Source: UBA6627 sp965248675 (GTDB lineage Bacteria; Chloroflexota; Dehalococcoidia; UBA2979). Taken from it: DNA of 64,000 nt. Of the stretch, positions 17,501 through 25,287 are shown piece by piece; within the stretch, counting starts at the first letter, position 1; each line of letters opens with the position of its first letter. The position numbers and the translations under genes were made by a program. The stretch spans positions 62,001-126,000 of the forward strand of contig CBDFJZ010000005.1 in the NCBI GenBank assembly GCA_965248675.1. The letters are read 5' to 3'. Under the pieces are notes generated by a model, which searched no databases, was not told where the DNA came from, and was given only the letters and a program-made list of their open reading frames with translations.

Positions 17501-17912
17501 CGCCGCCTGGCTTGCGCTGGCGTCGGTCTTCGACGAGCGGGGCGACGTGCTCGCGATTGGCCACTCCCCGACGTCGTTCTCGCCGGGGCCGACGCTCGTG
17601 ACGTTCAGCGCGACGGATGCCGCCGCGAATACCGGGTCGGATTCGGCGACCCTGACCGTGACGGTCTTATCACAGACGTTCGACCTGGCGTTGATCGCGA
17701 GTCCTGGCATTGGGGGGAGCGTGTCTGGGAACGGGACGTACGCGGAGAACGACGACGCATCGGTGTCGGCGACCCCGGCGACGGACTACCAGTTCGATGG
17801 TTGGACGGGCCCGGACGCCGCTGAGTGTGCTACTGGCACGGTGTCGATGACGGCGAACAAGTCGTGTACGGCGAACTTCTCGCTGATCGTGACACCCACG
17901 CCAGAGCCGTAG
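14590..17912 (+). pseudogene. Large membrane-anchored, repeat-bearing surface protein, broken by a frameshift and an in-frame TGA
   Basis: Read as one gene this encodes about 1,100 residues. Frame one (14590 to about 16110): a short helical MAELPSDLQIQRLLNDCEQA region resembling a tetratricopeptide pair, a Pro/Ala/Glu-rich linker of over 350 residues, then a second helical segment with SAARARGEWRAARRHARAAL. Near 16100-16125 the sensible frame shifts by one. Frame two continues through GGLFSGFALPRISLG, two copies of RIFAGLS, a membrane helix (about 16306-16380), and two PKD-like modules each opening with VGC and ending in VCN. At 17073-17075 TGA interrupts the second module where the first has Cys. 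The same frame goes on to two HYR-like modules (about 17140-17405 and 17410-17670) and a terminal InlB-B-repeat-like module with GWTGPDAAECATGTV. It ends at 17912. Either a decaying gene or two consensus errors. Confidence 0.65.
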
Positions 17913-17961
17913 CTGCAGCCCGCTTGCCTTCACCTCGGGGTTCGCTAGGCTAGTTCGCCGG

Positions 17962-18037
17962 GCCGAGGTAGCTCAGTCGGTAGAGCACGCGACTGAAAAT
18001 CGCGGTGTCGCCAGTTCGATTCTGGCCCTCGGCACCA
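17962..18037 (+). tRNA. tRNA-Phe (GAA), CCA encoded
   Basis: A full cloverleaf folds. The acceptor stem GCCGAGG (17962-17968) pairs with CCTCGGC (18027-18033). There is a D-arm with AGTCGGTAGA, and an anticodon stem CGCGA/TCGCG around loop CTGAAAA with anticodon GAA. The T-arm GCCAG/CTGGC carries TTCGATT, the discriminator is A, and CCA is encoded at 18035-18037. Anticodon GAA reads Phe codons. It follows the broken surface-protein gene by about 50 nt and is followed by a terminator. Confidence 0.96.
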
Positions 18038-18050
18038 TCGCCTGTTGAGG

Positions 18051-18077
18051 ACCCGCCGGAGACGGCGGGTTTGCTTT
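18051..18077 (+). terminator. Terminator after tRNA-Phe
   Basis: A 7-bp perfect stem (acccgcc 18051-18057 with ggcgggt 18064-18070) around a 6-nt loop, followed by ttgcttt, 14 nt after the tRNA CCA end. Classic shape for an intrinsic terminator, although the T-run is interrupted. Confidence 0.7.
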
Positions 18078-18303
18078 GTGACGGCAGCAACGCGACGCGC
18101 GCCGGGTTGATCGCCGTCGCCCAGGCTGATTGGCCGCAGCCGCGGCATCCGCCCTCCGCCCGGCCGACTACGTGACCACTGCCTGGTGCATTCGCACCTG
18201 ATCAGCGGGGTCGCCGGGGGGTAGTGTGCTCGTGAACCTCGCTGCTTGCCTCAGGCGGTCCGGCGACCGAAATCGGGGCATGACGGCGGAAGTGGTGTGA
18301 GTG

Positions 18304-19629
18304 ATGTCACGTGCGCTGCAAGTGATCGCCGTCGCGGCCAGCACGTTGATGCTCGTGGTGATCGGTGCCCTGGTTGTGTTCCCCGGGGCGTTCGAAGCGC
18401 CCGGTTCGAGCAGCGTACCGGCGGAGCTCGAGCCGACCGTGACAGCCGTGGCGGAACCGTCGGTCACCACCGCGGCGACGGCTACGGCGGTTCCGACGCG
18501 AGCGGCGACCGTGACGGCGCGGTCGCGGTCGAGCGCGGCAGCAGACGCGCAGGCGAACGGGACACCGAGCGCGACACGTACCGCGGTTCCGGCAGCGAGC
18601 GCGACGTCGCCGCCGACGGCGGGTGCGCCGCCGAGCGCGGCGCCGACGGCGGGTGCGCCGCCGAGCGCGGCGCCGACGGCGGGTGCGCCGCCGAGCGCGG
18701 CGCCGACGGCGGGTGCGCCGCCGAGCGCGGCGCCGACGGCGAACCCGACGCCGGTGCCGAGCGCGACCCCAACGCCGAGCCCAACGCCGAGCCCAACGCC
18801 GACCCCGACCCCGGCCGCGGACCCGACACCGACGCCTGAGCCGACATCGACGCCGCAACCAACGGCGACGACGGTGGCAGAGGCGGGCTGCCTGATTTCG
18901 GGCCAGCTGGTCGATCGCAACGGGGGCGATCCGATCGCGGGCGCGATCCTCGGGCTGGTGGAGTTCACGGAGGACGTTCGGAATGCGACCGTGATCGATC
19001 CGAATGCGGGCGTGACGGACGCGGAGGGCGGGTTCTCGATCGGGTGCGACGCGATCGCGGGTAGCCGATTCCCGCTGAGGATCACCCTGGCACGCAGCGA
19101 TTGGTGGGGTACCACGCACACGCACACGGCCGTGTACGAGGGTGGTCACGTGGGGCTATTGCTGACGTTCGACGTGTGCCAGGCGCTGCGCCCGCTCGAT
19201 GTTCCGCTGGCGACGGACACGCTGATTGACGGTGGCCCAACGCGGCTGCGCACGATCCTGCCTCGGGGGAACGCGGCCGCGTACGACTTCAATCCACGGC
19301 TGATCAGCGCTTCCCCACGGTTTGGGGACTTCTACATCAGTTATTGCGGCGAGCCCGTGTTCTGGGCCAACAACAACGGGCCGCCGTATTACCAGCAGGG
19401 CGCGGTCGACCTGGGCGACCTGGGTGACATACCGCTGGAGGACATCGTGCCGTCAGCGGAGGGTTACCAGCACTTCGGCGTGCCGGCGGTGGTAGGGCAC
19501 ACGTACGTGTCACGGGCGCGGCAGGAGTTCGCCGGCGATCACATCGTGTTCCGGGTGGTCGATGTCGAGACGGACGGGGTGGTGGTGACGACGTACGTCC
19601 TGGAGTACTACTACCGCGCCGGTAACTAG
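18304..19629 (+). CDS. Cell-surface protein with Pro/Thr-rich stalk and a 10-residue tandem repeat
   Basis: 441 aa. ATG at 18304 (a GTG lies one codon upstream). The N-terminal helix LQVIAVAASTLMLVVIGALVVF (about 5-26) is a signal anchor or uncleaved signal peptide. Residues about 40-195 form a low-complexity Ala/Pro/Thr stalk including four perfect copies of PTAGAPPSAA and a run of PTPSPTP units, the kind of region that spans the cell wall or is glycosylated. The C-terminal globular part begins near GCLISGQLVDRNGGDPIAGA, which looks like a carboxypeptidase-regulatory or CNA-B-like beta sandwich. It continues with FYISYCGEPVFWANNNGPPYYQQG. No enzymatic motif is visible. Function unknown; a role in surface structure is inferred only from architecture. 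Confidence 0.75.
   Translation: MSRALQVIAVAASTLMLVVIGALVVFPGAFEAPGSSSVPAELEPTVTAVAEPSVTTAATATAVPTRAATVTARSRSSAAADAQANGTPSATRTAVPAASATSPPTAGAPPSAAPTAGAPPSAAPTAGAPPSAAPTAGAPPSAAPTANPTPVPSATPTPSPTPSPTPTPTPAADPTPTPEPTSTPQPTATTVAEAGCLISGQLVDRNGGDPIAGAILGLVEFTEDVRNATVIDPNAGVTDAEGGFSIGCDAIAGSRFPLRITLARSDWWGTTHTHTAVYEGGHVGLLLTFDVCQALRPLDVPLATDTLIDGGPTRLRTILPRGNAAAYDFNPRLISASPRFGDFYISYCGEPVFWANNNGPPYYQQGAVDLGDLGDIPLEDIVPSAEGYQHFGVPAVVGHTYVSRARQEFAGDHIVFRVVDVETDGVVVTTYVLEYYYRAGN
18613..18741 (+). repeat. 30-bp perfect tandem repeat, 4.3 copies, in frame
   Basis: Four identical 30-bp units (18613-18732) plus the first 9 bp of a fifth encode PTAGAPPSAA. Units are identical at the DNA level including wobble positions, so the array is recent or kept homogeneous. 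Being a multiple of three, copy-number change would lengthen or shorten the stalk without shifting frame. Confidence 0.95.
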
Positions 19630-19811
19630 CCGGCAGCGACGTCTTACCTCTCAGCGGGGGGAGGCCGCGTTTCGTCCGGGACCGGGCGGGACGAATGTCG
19701 TGCGAGGTGGAGCCGTGGTGCTCTTTCAGGGTGGGACGCGGCGTGGCCCATGCTTGTGATCCGGTGGAACCTCCGGCGATGCGTCGTCGGGGAGGGAGCG
19801 AGGAGGCAAGC

Positions 19812-20037
19812 GTGGAGTTCAGCAAGCGCGATCTGGTGATCACGTTCGGGTTGATGGCGGTCTAGTTCACCGGGATGACAATGCTGGCGCTCAAGTACGA
19901 CCGCGGCTTCTTCCTGAACGACGCGGTGTCGCTGGTGGTGTAGGTGGTGCTGGTGTGTTCCTGCTGGCCTCCGGGGTTCGTTACTCGCGCCGCTCGCGAG
20001 GCGGCGGGAGCCGGCGATCAGGGATCGCGCATGAGCG
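19812..20037 (+). pseudogene. Decayed small membrane protein gene
   Basis: AGGAGG precedes GTG at 19812, and the frame then reads VEFSKRDLVITFGLMAV, TAG (19863-19865), FTGMTMLALKYDRGFFLNDA and on, TAG (19941-19943), VVLV. After a shift of frame it reads VFLLASGVRYSRRSRGGG. Together these make a coherent protein of about 65 residues with two membrane helices. Both TAG codons sit inside hydrophobic stretches. With two stops and one frameshift it is unlikely to be functional. I do not recognise a named family. The intact ribosome site suggests recent loss or clustered consensus errors. Confidence 0.5.
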
Positions 20038-20332
20038 CGGCTAGCTCTCGCACTGGGCAGATGATCGGGGGGTCGGGGATCTCGACCACAATGGACGCGA
20101 TGGCGCTGGGGTCCTCACCCTCGCCGTCGTTCTTGTACCAGGTCAAGTGCATGTCGCGCTCCCCCGAGATGCGGCCCTTGACTTCGATGTTGTCGAACCA
20201 TCGCTGACCCGGACTACCACGCGTCCCGTCGATCGTGACCGGCGATTCTGCGTACGCCGTGCCGGAGCGGGGTCCGAAGGCGACGCTGATCACGACCAGC
20301 GCGGCCAGCGTCAAGACCAGACCTGTCTTCAT
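20018..20332 (-). CDS. Small secreted protein of unknown function
   Basis: 104 aa. N-terminal signal peptide: MKTGLVLTLAALVVISVAFG with a likely cleavage after TAYA (about residue 28). The mature part, about 75 residues, has a VTIDGTRGSPGQRW segment, a MHLTWYKNDGEGED segment and a terminal IPDPPIICPVRELAALM with a single Cys. No family recognised. Its 3' end overlaps the tail of the decayed membrane-protein remnant on the other strand. It lies 169 nt upstream of the epimerase stop on the same strand but is separately oriented as a short single gene. Confidence 0.6.
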   Translation of the reverse strand: MKTGLVLTLAALVVISVAFGPRSGTAYAESPVTIDGTRGSPGQRWFDNIEVKGRISGERDMHLTWYKNDGEGEDPSAIASIVVEIPDPPIICPVRELAALMRDP

Positions 20333-20500
20333 CGTGGTGCTCCGATCCTTGCGATCGCCAGTGAAGTGACCGACGAGGCCGGCGTTGCGCGCTGTCTCGG
20401 CGTGGAGCGGCGCGCTGCTTCGATACTCGGATGGAGTATCGGCAGGAGGGGGGCGGCGGGTTGAGGGCCCGGTCGCGCGCTTGCAGGACGGGCGGCGCGC

Positions 20501-21439
20501 TCAATCGACGAGCGAGAGGCCGCGGGCGCGTCGCACGTCGTTGATGGTTTCGCGGACGCGCTGTTCGAAGGGCGCGTACTCGACCTCGAACTCCTCGACG
20601 AGGCGCGCGTTGTCCATGAGGTAGAGACCGGAAGCCTCGTGGCCGCCCTCGTCCTCGTCGAAGGTGATCTCGGCATCCGGGAGGAACTGGCGGACGGCGT
20701 CGGCGAGCTGTCCGAGGCTGACGGGGTGGCCACCGGAGTTGTAGATCGGGTAGCCGGTTTCGTCGGCGAGGGTGACGCGGACGAAGACCTCGGCGATGTC
20801 TTCGACGTGGAGCGGCAGGGTCATGGTGTCGCGGTAGGGGAAGCTGACCGGCTCGTCGCGGGCGGGGAGGACTTGGCATTGGACGTGGTTCATGGAGCCG
20901 CGCACTTTGTCGGGGCCGGTGATGTTGGCGGGGCGGACGCCGGTGATGGCCATCTCGAAGGCGCGGTTGTACCAGTCCGCCTGGTGCTCGTTGTAGGTCT
21001 TGGAGACGGCGTAGAGGCTGGTGCCGAGGCGGGCGTCATCCTCGACGACGGCGCGTTCGCCGTGGAGCTGCTGGTTGCCGTAGACGGCGAGCGAGCTGGC
21101 GTAGACGACGCGGCGGACGTCAAGCAGGCGCGCGGCCTCGAAGCAGTTGTCCATGCCGAGGATGTTGAGCCGGACCTGGGGGTGGGGGTCGTCTTCGCCG
21201 GCGCCGAGGGCGTAGGCGAGGTTGAGGATGCGATCGGGGCGGCTGAGGGTGACGGCCTCGATGACGTCGTCCATGAGGGTGATGTCGCCGTGGGTGATCT
21301 GGACGGCGTCGCGGAGCGGGTCGAGCGCGGGGGAGCCGGGGGCGATGTCCATGCAGTGGACGTCGTGGCCGCGCTCGACGAGGCGGCGCATGACGCGGGG
21401 GCCGATGAAGCCGCTGCCGCCGAGGATGAGGATGCGCAT
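20501..21439 (-). CDS. NAD-dependent epimerase/dehydratase (extended SDR)
   Basis: 312 aa. N-terminal Rossmann motif ILILGGSGFIGPRVMRRL with GG-x-G-x-x-G (residues 3-20), acidic residue at the end of strand two (CMDIAPGS), catalytic Ser in VYASSLAVYGNQ (about 113) and catalytic Tyr/Lys in LYAVSKTYNEHQ (about 142-146). The substrate part has GVRPANITGPDKVRGS. Length is normal for UDP-sugar epimerases and related dehydratases. Substrate unknown; it could make a nucleotide sugar for surface glycans, which would suit the neighbouring surface proteins and pilus, but that is inference. Confidence 0.9.
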   Translation of the reverse strand: MRILILGGSGFIGPRVMRRLVERGHDVHCMDIAPGSPALDPLRDAVQITHGDITLMDDVIEAVTLSRPDRILNLAYALGAGEDDPHPQVRLNILGMDNCFEAARLLDVRRVVYASSLAVYGNQQLHGERAVVEDDARLGTSLYAVSKTYNEHQADWYNRAFEMAITGVRPANITGPDKVRGSMNHVQCQVLPARDEPVSFPYRDTMTLPLHVEDIAEVFVRVTLADETGYPIYNSGGHPVSLGQLADAVRQFLPDAEITFDEDEGGHEASGLYLMDNARLVEEFEVEYAPFEQRVRETINDVRRARGLSLVD

Positions 21440-21599
21440 GGGTTTCCGTTTCTGCTCGAGGGGGCGGGGAGGGGGGAGCTCGGTGGTGGTCTGGCCTCGA
21501 GGGGCGGCGAAGGTAGCAGCGAGGGTCGCAGGCGAGCAACGGATGGTGGCGGCGAGCGCTCGTGACCGCCTTCGGCCGAGCTTGCAAGGTTAGGTAGAT

Positions 21600-21665
21600 C
21601 CCACCCGCCCGCCCTAATGCCCTGCGGGGGCCGCGGGCCCCCACACCCCCGCCCGGAGGCGCACG
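21600..21665. repeat. GC-rich dispersed intergenic hairpin element, copy 1
   Basis: Within the 21440-21750 gap. A cccacccgcccgccc leader (21601-21615) is followed by a hairpin GGGGGCC/GGCCCCC (21627-21633 with 21637-21643) and a cacacccccgcccgg trailer. The same leader, hairpin and trailer pattern recurs near 38023-38055 and 54089-54137. The remainder of the gap shows no gene. Confidence 0.6.
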
Positions 21666-21750
21666 CGGCGGTCAGACAAGCGTGTGTGTGGGCCTCGGCG
21701 GCGTAGCGGCCCCGGAACCGACGCGGGATGTGGCGCTACCTCGAGGATGG

Positions 21751-22221
21751 CTAGGCGGCGGGGCCGGCGAGGAGGAGGGTGGCGAGGACGGCGAGGAGGA
21801 AGAAGGGGGTGAAGGGGATGGCGTCGGAGCGGCCGCGGATGCGGGTGAGGACGAGGCCGGCGGAGACGAGGCCGCCACCGACGAAGGTGAGGGTGAGCAT
21901 CGAGGCGACGCCCTGGAGGCCGACGATGGCGCCGCAGAAGGCGCCGACCTTGGTGTCGCCGAGGCCCATCGCACCGCGGCTGACGAGGGCGATCACGAGC
22001 ATGGCGGCGAAGGCGGCGAGGGCGCCGAGCCAGACGCTGGTGAGGGCGGCGAGGCCGAGCGGCGCGATGGCGATGAGCGAGACGAGGATGGCGGGGTAGA
22101 CGTAGCGATTGGGGACGATCAGCGTCCTGAGGTCGTGGATGACGATCCAGGAGAGGATCGCGATCTGGACGACGATGAGGGCGATCTGGTACGCCTCGAG
22201 GTTGGCAGTCGGGAGGTTCAC
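21751..22221 (-). CDS. cpaA: Prepilin peptidase, CpaA/TadV type (A24 family)
   Basis: 156 aa membrane aspartic protease that cleaves the class III prepilin leader. GTG at 22221 is chosen because it lies just after the stop of the LysM gene (TGA at 22224-22226) and gives the natural N-terminus VNLPTANLEAYQIALIVV. The two catalytic aspartates are visible: WIVIHDLRTLIVPNRYVYP (about residue 25) and GAMGLGDTKVGAFCG (about residue 80). About five or six membrane segments follow the usual CpaA plan; the N-terminal methyltransferase domain of PilD is absent, as expected. It is the last gene of the Tad operon. Confidence 0.9.
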   Translation of the reverse strand: MNLPTANLEAYQIALIVVQIAILSWIVIHDLRTLIVPNRYVYPAILVSLIAIAPLGLAALTSVWLGALAAFAAMLVIALVSRGAMGLGDTKVGAFCGAIVGLQGVASMLTLTFVGGGLVSAGLVLTRIRGRSDAIPFTPFFLLAVLATLLLAGPAA

Positions 22222-22223
22222 GG

Positions 22224-23672
22224 TCAGGCGCCCTCCTCGATCGCGTGGTCGCGGATCAGCTCGCGGGCGCGGACGCGGCGCAGCTCGGCGAGGGCGCGAG
22301 CGCCGCGGCGATCGGCCTCCTCGGCGAGGAGTTGGAGGCACCAGGCGGCCTCGAGGCGCCAACCCTCGGAGAGGCTTTCGTCGAGGCTCTCCTGTAGGTG
22401 GGTCTCGCTGTCCTCGCGGAGGCCGAGGCGCATGCGCGCGGCGGTCGACGATTCGACGCGCTGCCGGAACTGCCTGCGGCGGCGCTGTTCGCCGTGCTCG
22501 TGGAGGAACCGGCCCGGAAGCACGGCGGCGCGACCCGCGCCCCGGACGGCAAGACGCCCGGCGGCACGGAGCAGCCGCAAGGTGGCGTGCCAGGTCGCGA
22601 TCGCGGCGATTCGCGTCCAGCGGGCGACGGCGTAAGCGGCGGCGACAGCGGCGGCGCGGACGTGACGGGCAGCGACGGCGGCGGCGGAGGCGACCGCGTT
22701 GCCGAAGCGGGTGAGCCGGCCGGGCGCCCTCGGTCGCTCGGGAGCAGCGAGGGGAGCCGAAGGCGGCGGCGGTGGGACGGGGCCGCGCAGGTCCTCGGCA
22801 TGCGGCGGCGGCAGCGCGGAAGGCAGCGCGAACGGCGCCTCGACGCGAGAGGGGGATGCGGGGAGCGGCGTTGGCGGCGGGCTGGCCGCCGGCGCCGGGA
22901 TCGGCGGCGGGGCGTCCGGAGCGTTGGCCTCTGGAAGGGGCGCCTCGATGGGCGGCGCGCCCTCCTCGGGAAGGGCGGGCGCCGCGACGGGCGGTGGGTC
23001 TGCCTCGAGCGGCGCCGGCGGCACGGCCTGCGGCTCGACCGCGGAGGCGGTGTGGCTCGATCGACGGAAGCGGGGGCGCGTGGTCGGGAGCGAGAGCCTC
23101 GAGATGTTGAGTCGAGGGCGCCAGCCGAAGGCTCGCGTGGAGCGAGGTGAGGCGTCGTCGTCCTCGTCCGCGGCGCCGGCGGAGCGGGGGATGCCGGCGA
23201 CGGCGGCCTGGAGGCCGCGGCCGCCGAAGGCGAGGCTGGAGGCGCCGGCGCCGACGAGGGCGTAGACGAACTGCATGGTGATGGCGATCAGGCCGACCGC
23301 CATCAGCGCGATCAGGACGGCGGCGATGGCGATGAGGACCGGCTGCGCGGGCTGCAGCTCCTCGGGAAGGGGTGGCAGGCGGTCGACGATGGGCTGGTAC
23401 CAGGCCTCGTCGACAGGCGGCGGCGGAGCGACGACGGGCGCCGTGCTGGCCGCGGCGCTGGCCGCCGGGGCGAGCTCGGGCGCCGGCTCCAGGAGGAGGA
23501 CGAGGCCGGGCTCGATCAGCTCGGGGTTGGGCACCTCGTTCAGGCGCAGGAGCTCAGCGAGCGGGACGTCGTGCGCCACGGCGATGCGGGCAAGCGTGTC
23601 GCCTCGGACGACGGTGTAGGTGTTGGGGGTGGGCGCGGCCGGGGCGGGAACGTTGACCGGCAGTGAGGTCAC
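22224..23672 (-). CDS. LysM-domain membrane protein with C-terminal helical repeats, in Tad operon
   Basis: 482 aa. GTG start at 23672 lacks a clear ribosome site. Residues about 18-63 are a LysM domain (TYTVVRGDTLARIAVAHDVPLAELLRLN with the NPELIEPGLVL ending), expected to bind peptidoglycan. A Pro/Ala linker leads to a membrane helix (about 110-140, VLIAIAAVLIALMAVGLIAI). A Pro-rich linker of about 150 residues follows, then Ala/Arg-rich helices. A C-terminal helical region (EDSETHLQESLDESLSEGWRLEAAWCLQLLAEEADRRG) resembles tetratricopeptide helices. Lying between the VWA-FHA gene and cpaA, it could anchor or organise the pilus machine at the cell wall. I do not know a standard Tad component of this architecture. 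Confidence 0.75.
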   Translation of the reverse strand: MTSLPVNVPAPAAPTPNTYTVVRGDTLARIAVAHDVPLAELLRLNEVPNPELIEPGLVLLLEPAPELAPAASAAASTAPVVAPPPPVDEAWYQPIVDRLPPLPEELQPAQPVLIAIAAVLIALMAVGLIAITMQFVYALVGAGASSLAFGGRGLQAAVAGIPRSAGAADEDDDASPRSTRAFGWRPRLNISRLSLPTTRPRFRRSSHTASAVEPQAVPPAPLEADPPPVAAPALPEEGAPPIEAPLPEANAPDAPPPIPAPAASPPPTPLPASPSRVEAPFALPSALPPPHAEDLRGPVPPPPPSAPLAAPERPRAPGRLTRFGNAVASAAAVAARHVRAAAVAAAYAVARWTRIAAIATWHATLRLLRAAGRLAVRGAGRAAVLPGRFLHEHGEQRRRRQFRQRVESSTAARMRLGLREDSETHLQESLDESLSEGWRLEAAWCLQLLAEEADRRGARALAELRRVRARELIRDHAIEEGA

Positions 23673-23745
23673 GGACCGCGCTGTGGGCGCGAGCCGGCGA
23701 TCGCGACTGCGAGCATTCGTGCAGGTGCGTGTCGAATGTTCATGT

Positions 23746-25287
23746 TCATACCCTCAACTCCGCGGCCGATTCTTCCGGCGATCGCGCCGGAGGGGAGGTC
23801 GACTCGCGATTAATCACGACGCTGAACTGTTGCGGTCCGATCTCGATGACGTCGCCCGATTCCAGGGTGGCCCACGACGAGCTGGTGCCGTCGCCGGGGG
23901 AGGGGCGCTGGTGGAGCATCAGCTTTCCATCGCGCCACCAGACGCGAGCCGCGCCGGCGGGGGAAGCGGTGGCGGCGCGTCCGGTGGCGCAGCTGCCGTC
24001 CTGTCTGAGCACGAGCAGATCGCCCTCGGCGACGACGTGTTCGCGGCCGGCTTCGTCACCTAGCGGGTGGAGTGAGGCGCTGGCGCCGGTCGTGCGCGTG
24101 ACGCCGGCGTCGCGCTGCCCGCCGAGGGCGTCCGGAGTGCCGTTGGCGCTCGCGGCACGTCGGATGAGCGGGGGCATGACGGTGATCCGGCGTCGGCGGC
24201 GAACGGTGAGGGCGACGGCGACGACGGCGAGCACGGCGGCAGCGGCGCCGATCACTGCAAGCGGTGGCTGCGATCCGGAGCTGGCGGGGGCGGTGACCTG
24301 TACCGGCGCCGGGGTGGCGACCACGGCGGGCGGTGCGACCGGTGGCGCGACGACGACTTCTGGTTGGGCGGTGGGGACGACGACCGGCAGGAGCGGGCGG
24401 GTGGAGGTGTACTCGCGCGAGGCGGTGGCGGTGACGCCGTCGAGGGTGACGGCGACTTCGAGGGCGCGCGTGGCCTCGGTGGTGGCGGGGGTGGGTTCGA
24501 ATGCGACGACGTACTGGCTGCGGAGGACGCTCGCGAACTCCTCGTAGGCGACGAGCATCGCCGCGGCGTCCGGGGCGAGCAGGAAGCTGCCGTTGCTGGC
24601 GGCGGCGATGTCGCGGAGGAACGCCTCGTCGGTGGAGGCGCCGAAGCCGATCGCGTAGACGGGGACGCCGTCAGCGGCAGCGGCGGCGAGCGCGGCGGCG
24701 CGGGTGGCGCTGGAGCCTTCGTCGAAGCCGTCGGTGAGCAGAATCACGACGCGGCGGTCGAGCGGGGCATCGCGCGCGACCTCGATGGCGGCGAGCACGG
24801 CGTCATAGAGCGCCGTGCTCCCGACGGCGACCAAGGAATCGAGGGCGGCGTCGAGGGCCGCGGCGTCGGTGGTGAGCGGTTGCGCGGTCTCGACGGTCCT
24901 CGAGAACGCAAGGATCGCGGCCTGATCCTCGGGACCGAGGCCGCTGACGACGCTGCCGGCGCCAGTTTGAGCGGCGCCGATCACCAGCTCCATGCTGCGG
25001 CTGGTGTCGATGGCGAGCACGACGGCGATGCCGATCGAGGCGTCTTCCGCCCGCGTGACCGAGGTGACGAGGGCGTCCTGACCGGCGTCGGTCGCCTCGA
25101 AGCTCGCGGCGGCGAGGCCGACGACCGGGCGGCCGTCTGCGCCGAGCACGGTGACGACGGCGGTGCCGGTGCCGTCGTCGACGGCCTCGATGCGCACGGT
25201 GAGTTCACCCTCGGCGCCGGCGAGGCGAGGGGCGCGGACGACGATCGCGATCAGCACGAGCATGGCGAGGAAGGCGGCGCGGGTCAC
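23746..25287 (-). CDS. VWA-domain protein with C-terminal FHA-like domain, in Tad operon
   Basis: 513 aa. Signal peptide at the N-terminus (AAFLAMLVLIAIVVRAPRLAGA). A beta-rich segment precedes a von Willebrand A domain at about 85-270. Its metal site is visible as DTSRSM (DxSxS), a Thr in GSTALYDAV and LLTDGFDEG. A membrane helix lies near residue 350-370 (LAVIGAAAAVLAVVAVALTV). The C-terminal 90 residues look like a divergent FHA domain (EGDLLVLRQDGSCATGRAAT, LESGDVIEIGPQQFSVVI), which would be cytosolic and could read phosphothreonine. Its start overlaps the tadC stop in ATGA, so translation is probably coupled. VWA proteins are known in some Tad loci; the FHA fusion is notable. Confidence 0.85.
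   Translation of the reverse strand: MTRAAFLAMLVLIAIVVRAPRLAGAEGELTVRIEAVDDGTGTAVVTVLGADGRPVVGLAAASFEATDAGQDALVTSVTRAEDASIGIAVVLAIDTSRSMELVIGAAQTGAGSVVSGLGPEDQAAILAFSRTVETAQPLTTDAAALDAALDSLVAVGSTALYDAVLAAIEVARDAPLDRRVVILLTDGFDEGSSATRAAALAAAAADGVPVYAIGFGASTDEAFLRDIAAASNGSFLLAPDAAAMLVAYEEFASVLRSQYVVAFEPTPATTEATRALEVAVTLDGVTATASREYTSTRPLLPVVVPTAQPEVVVAPPVAPPAVVATPAPVQVTAPASSGSQPPLAVIGAAAAVLAVVAVALTVRRRRRITVMPPLIRRAASANGTPDALGGQRDAGVTRTTGASASLHPLGDEAGREHVVAEGDLLVLRQDGSCATGRAATASPAGAARVWWRDGKLMLHQRPSPGDGTSSSWATLESGDVIEIGPQQFSVVINRESTSPPARSPEESAAELRV

Noticed and set aside
18613..18741. Regular 30-bp repeats suggesting a CRISPR array
   Set aside because: Units are directly adjacent with no spacers and are in frame inside a coding sequence; no cas genes in the window.
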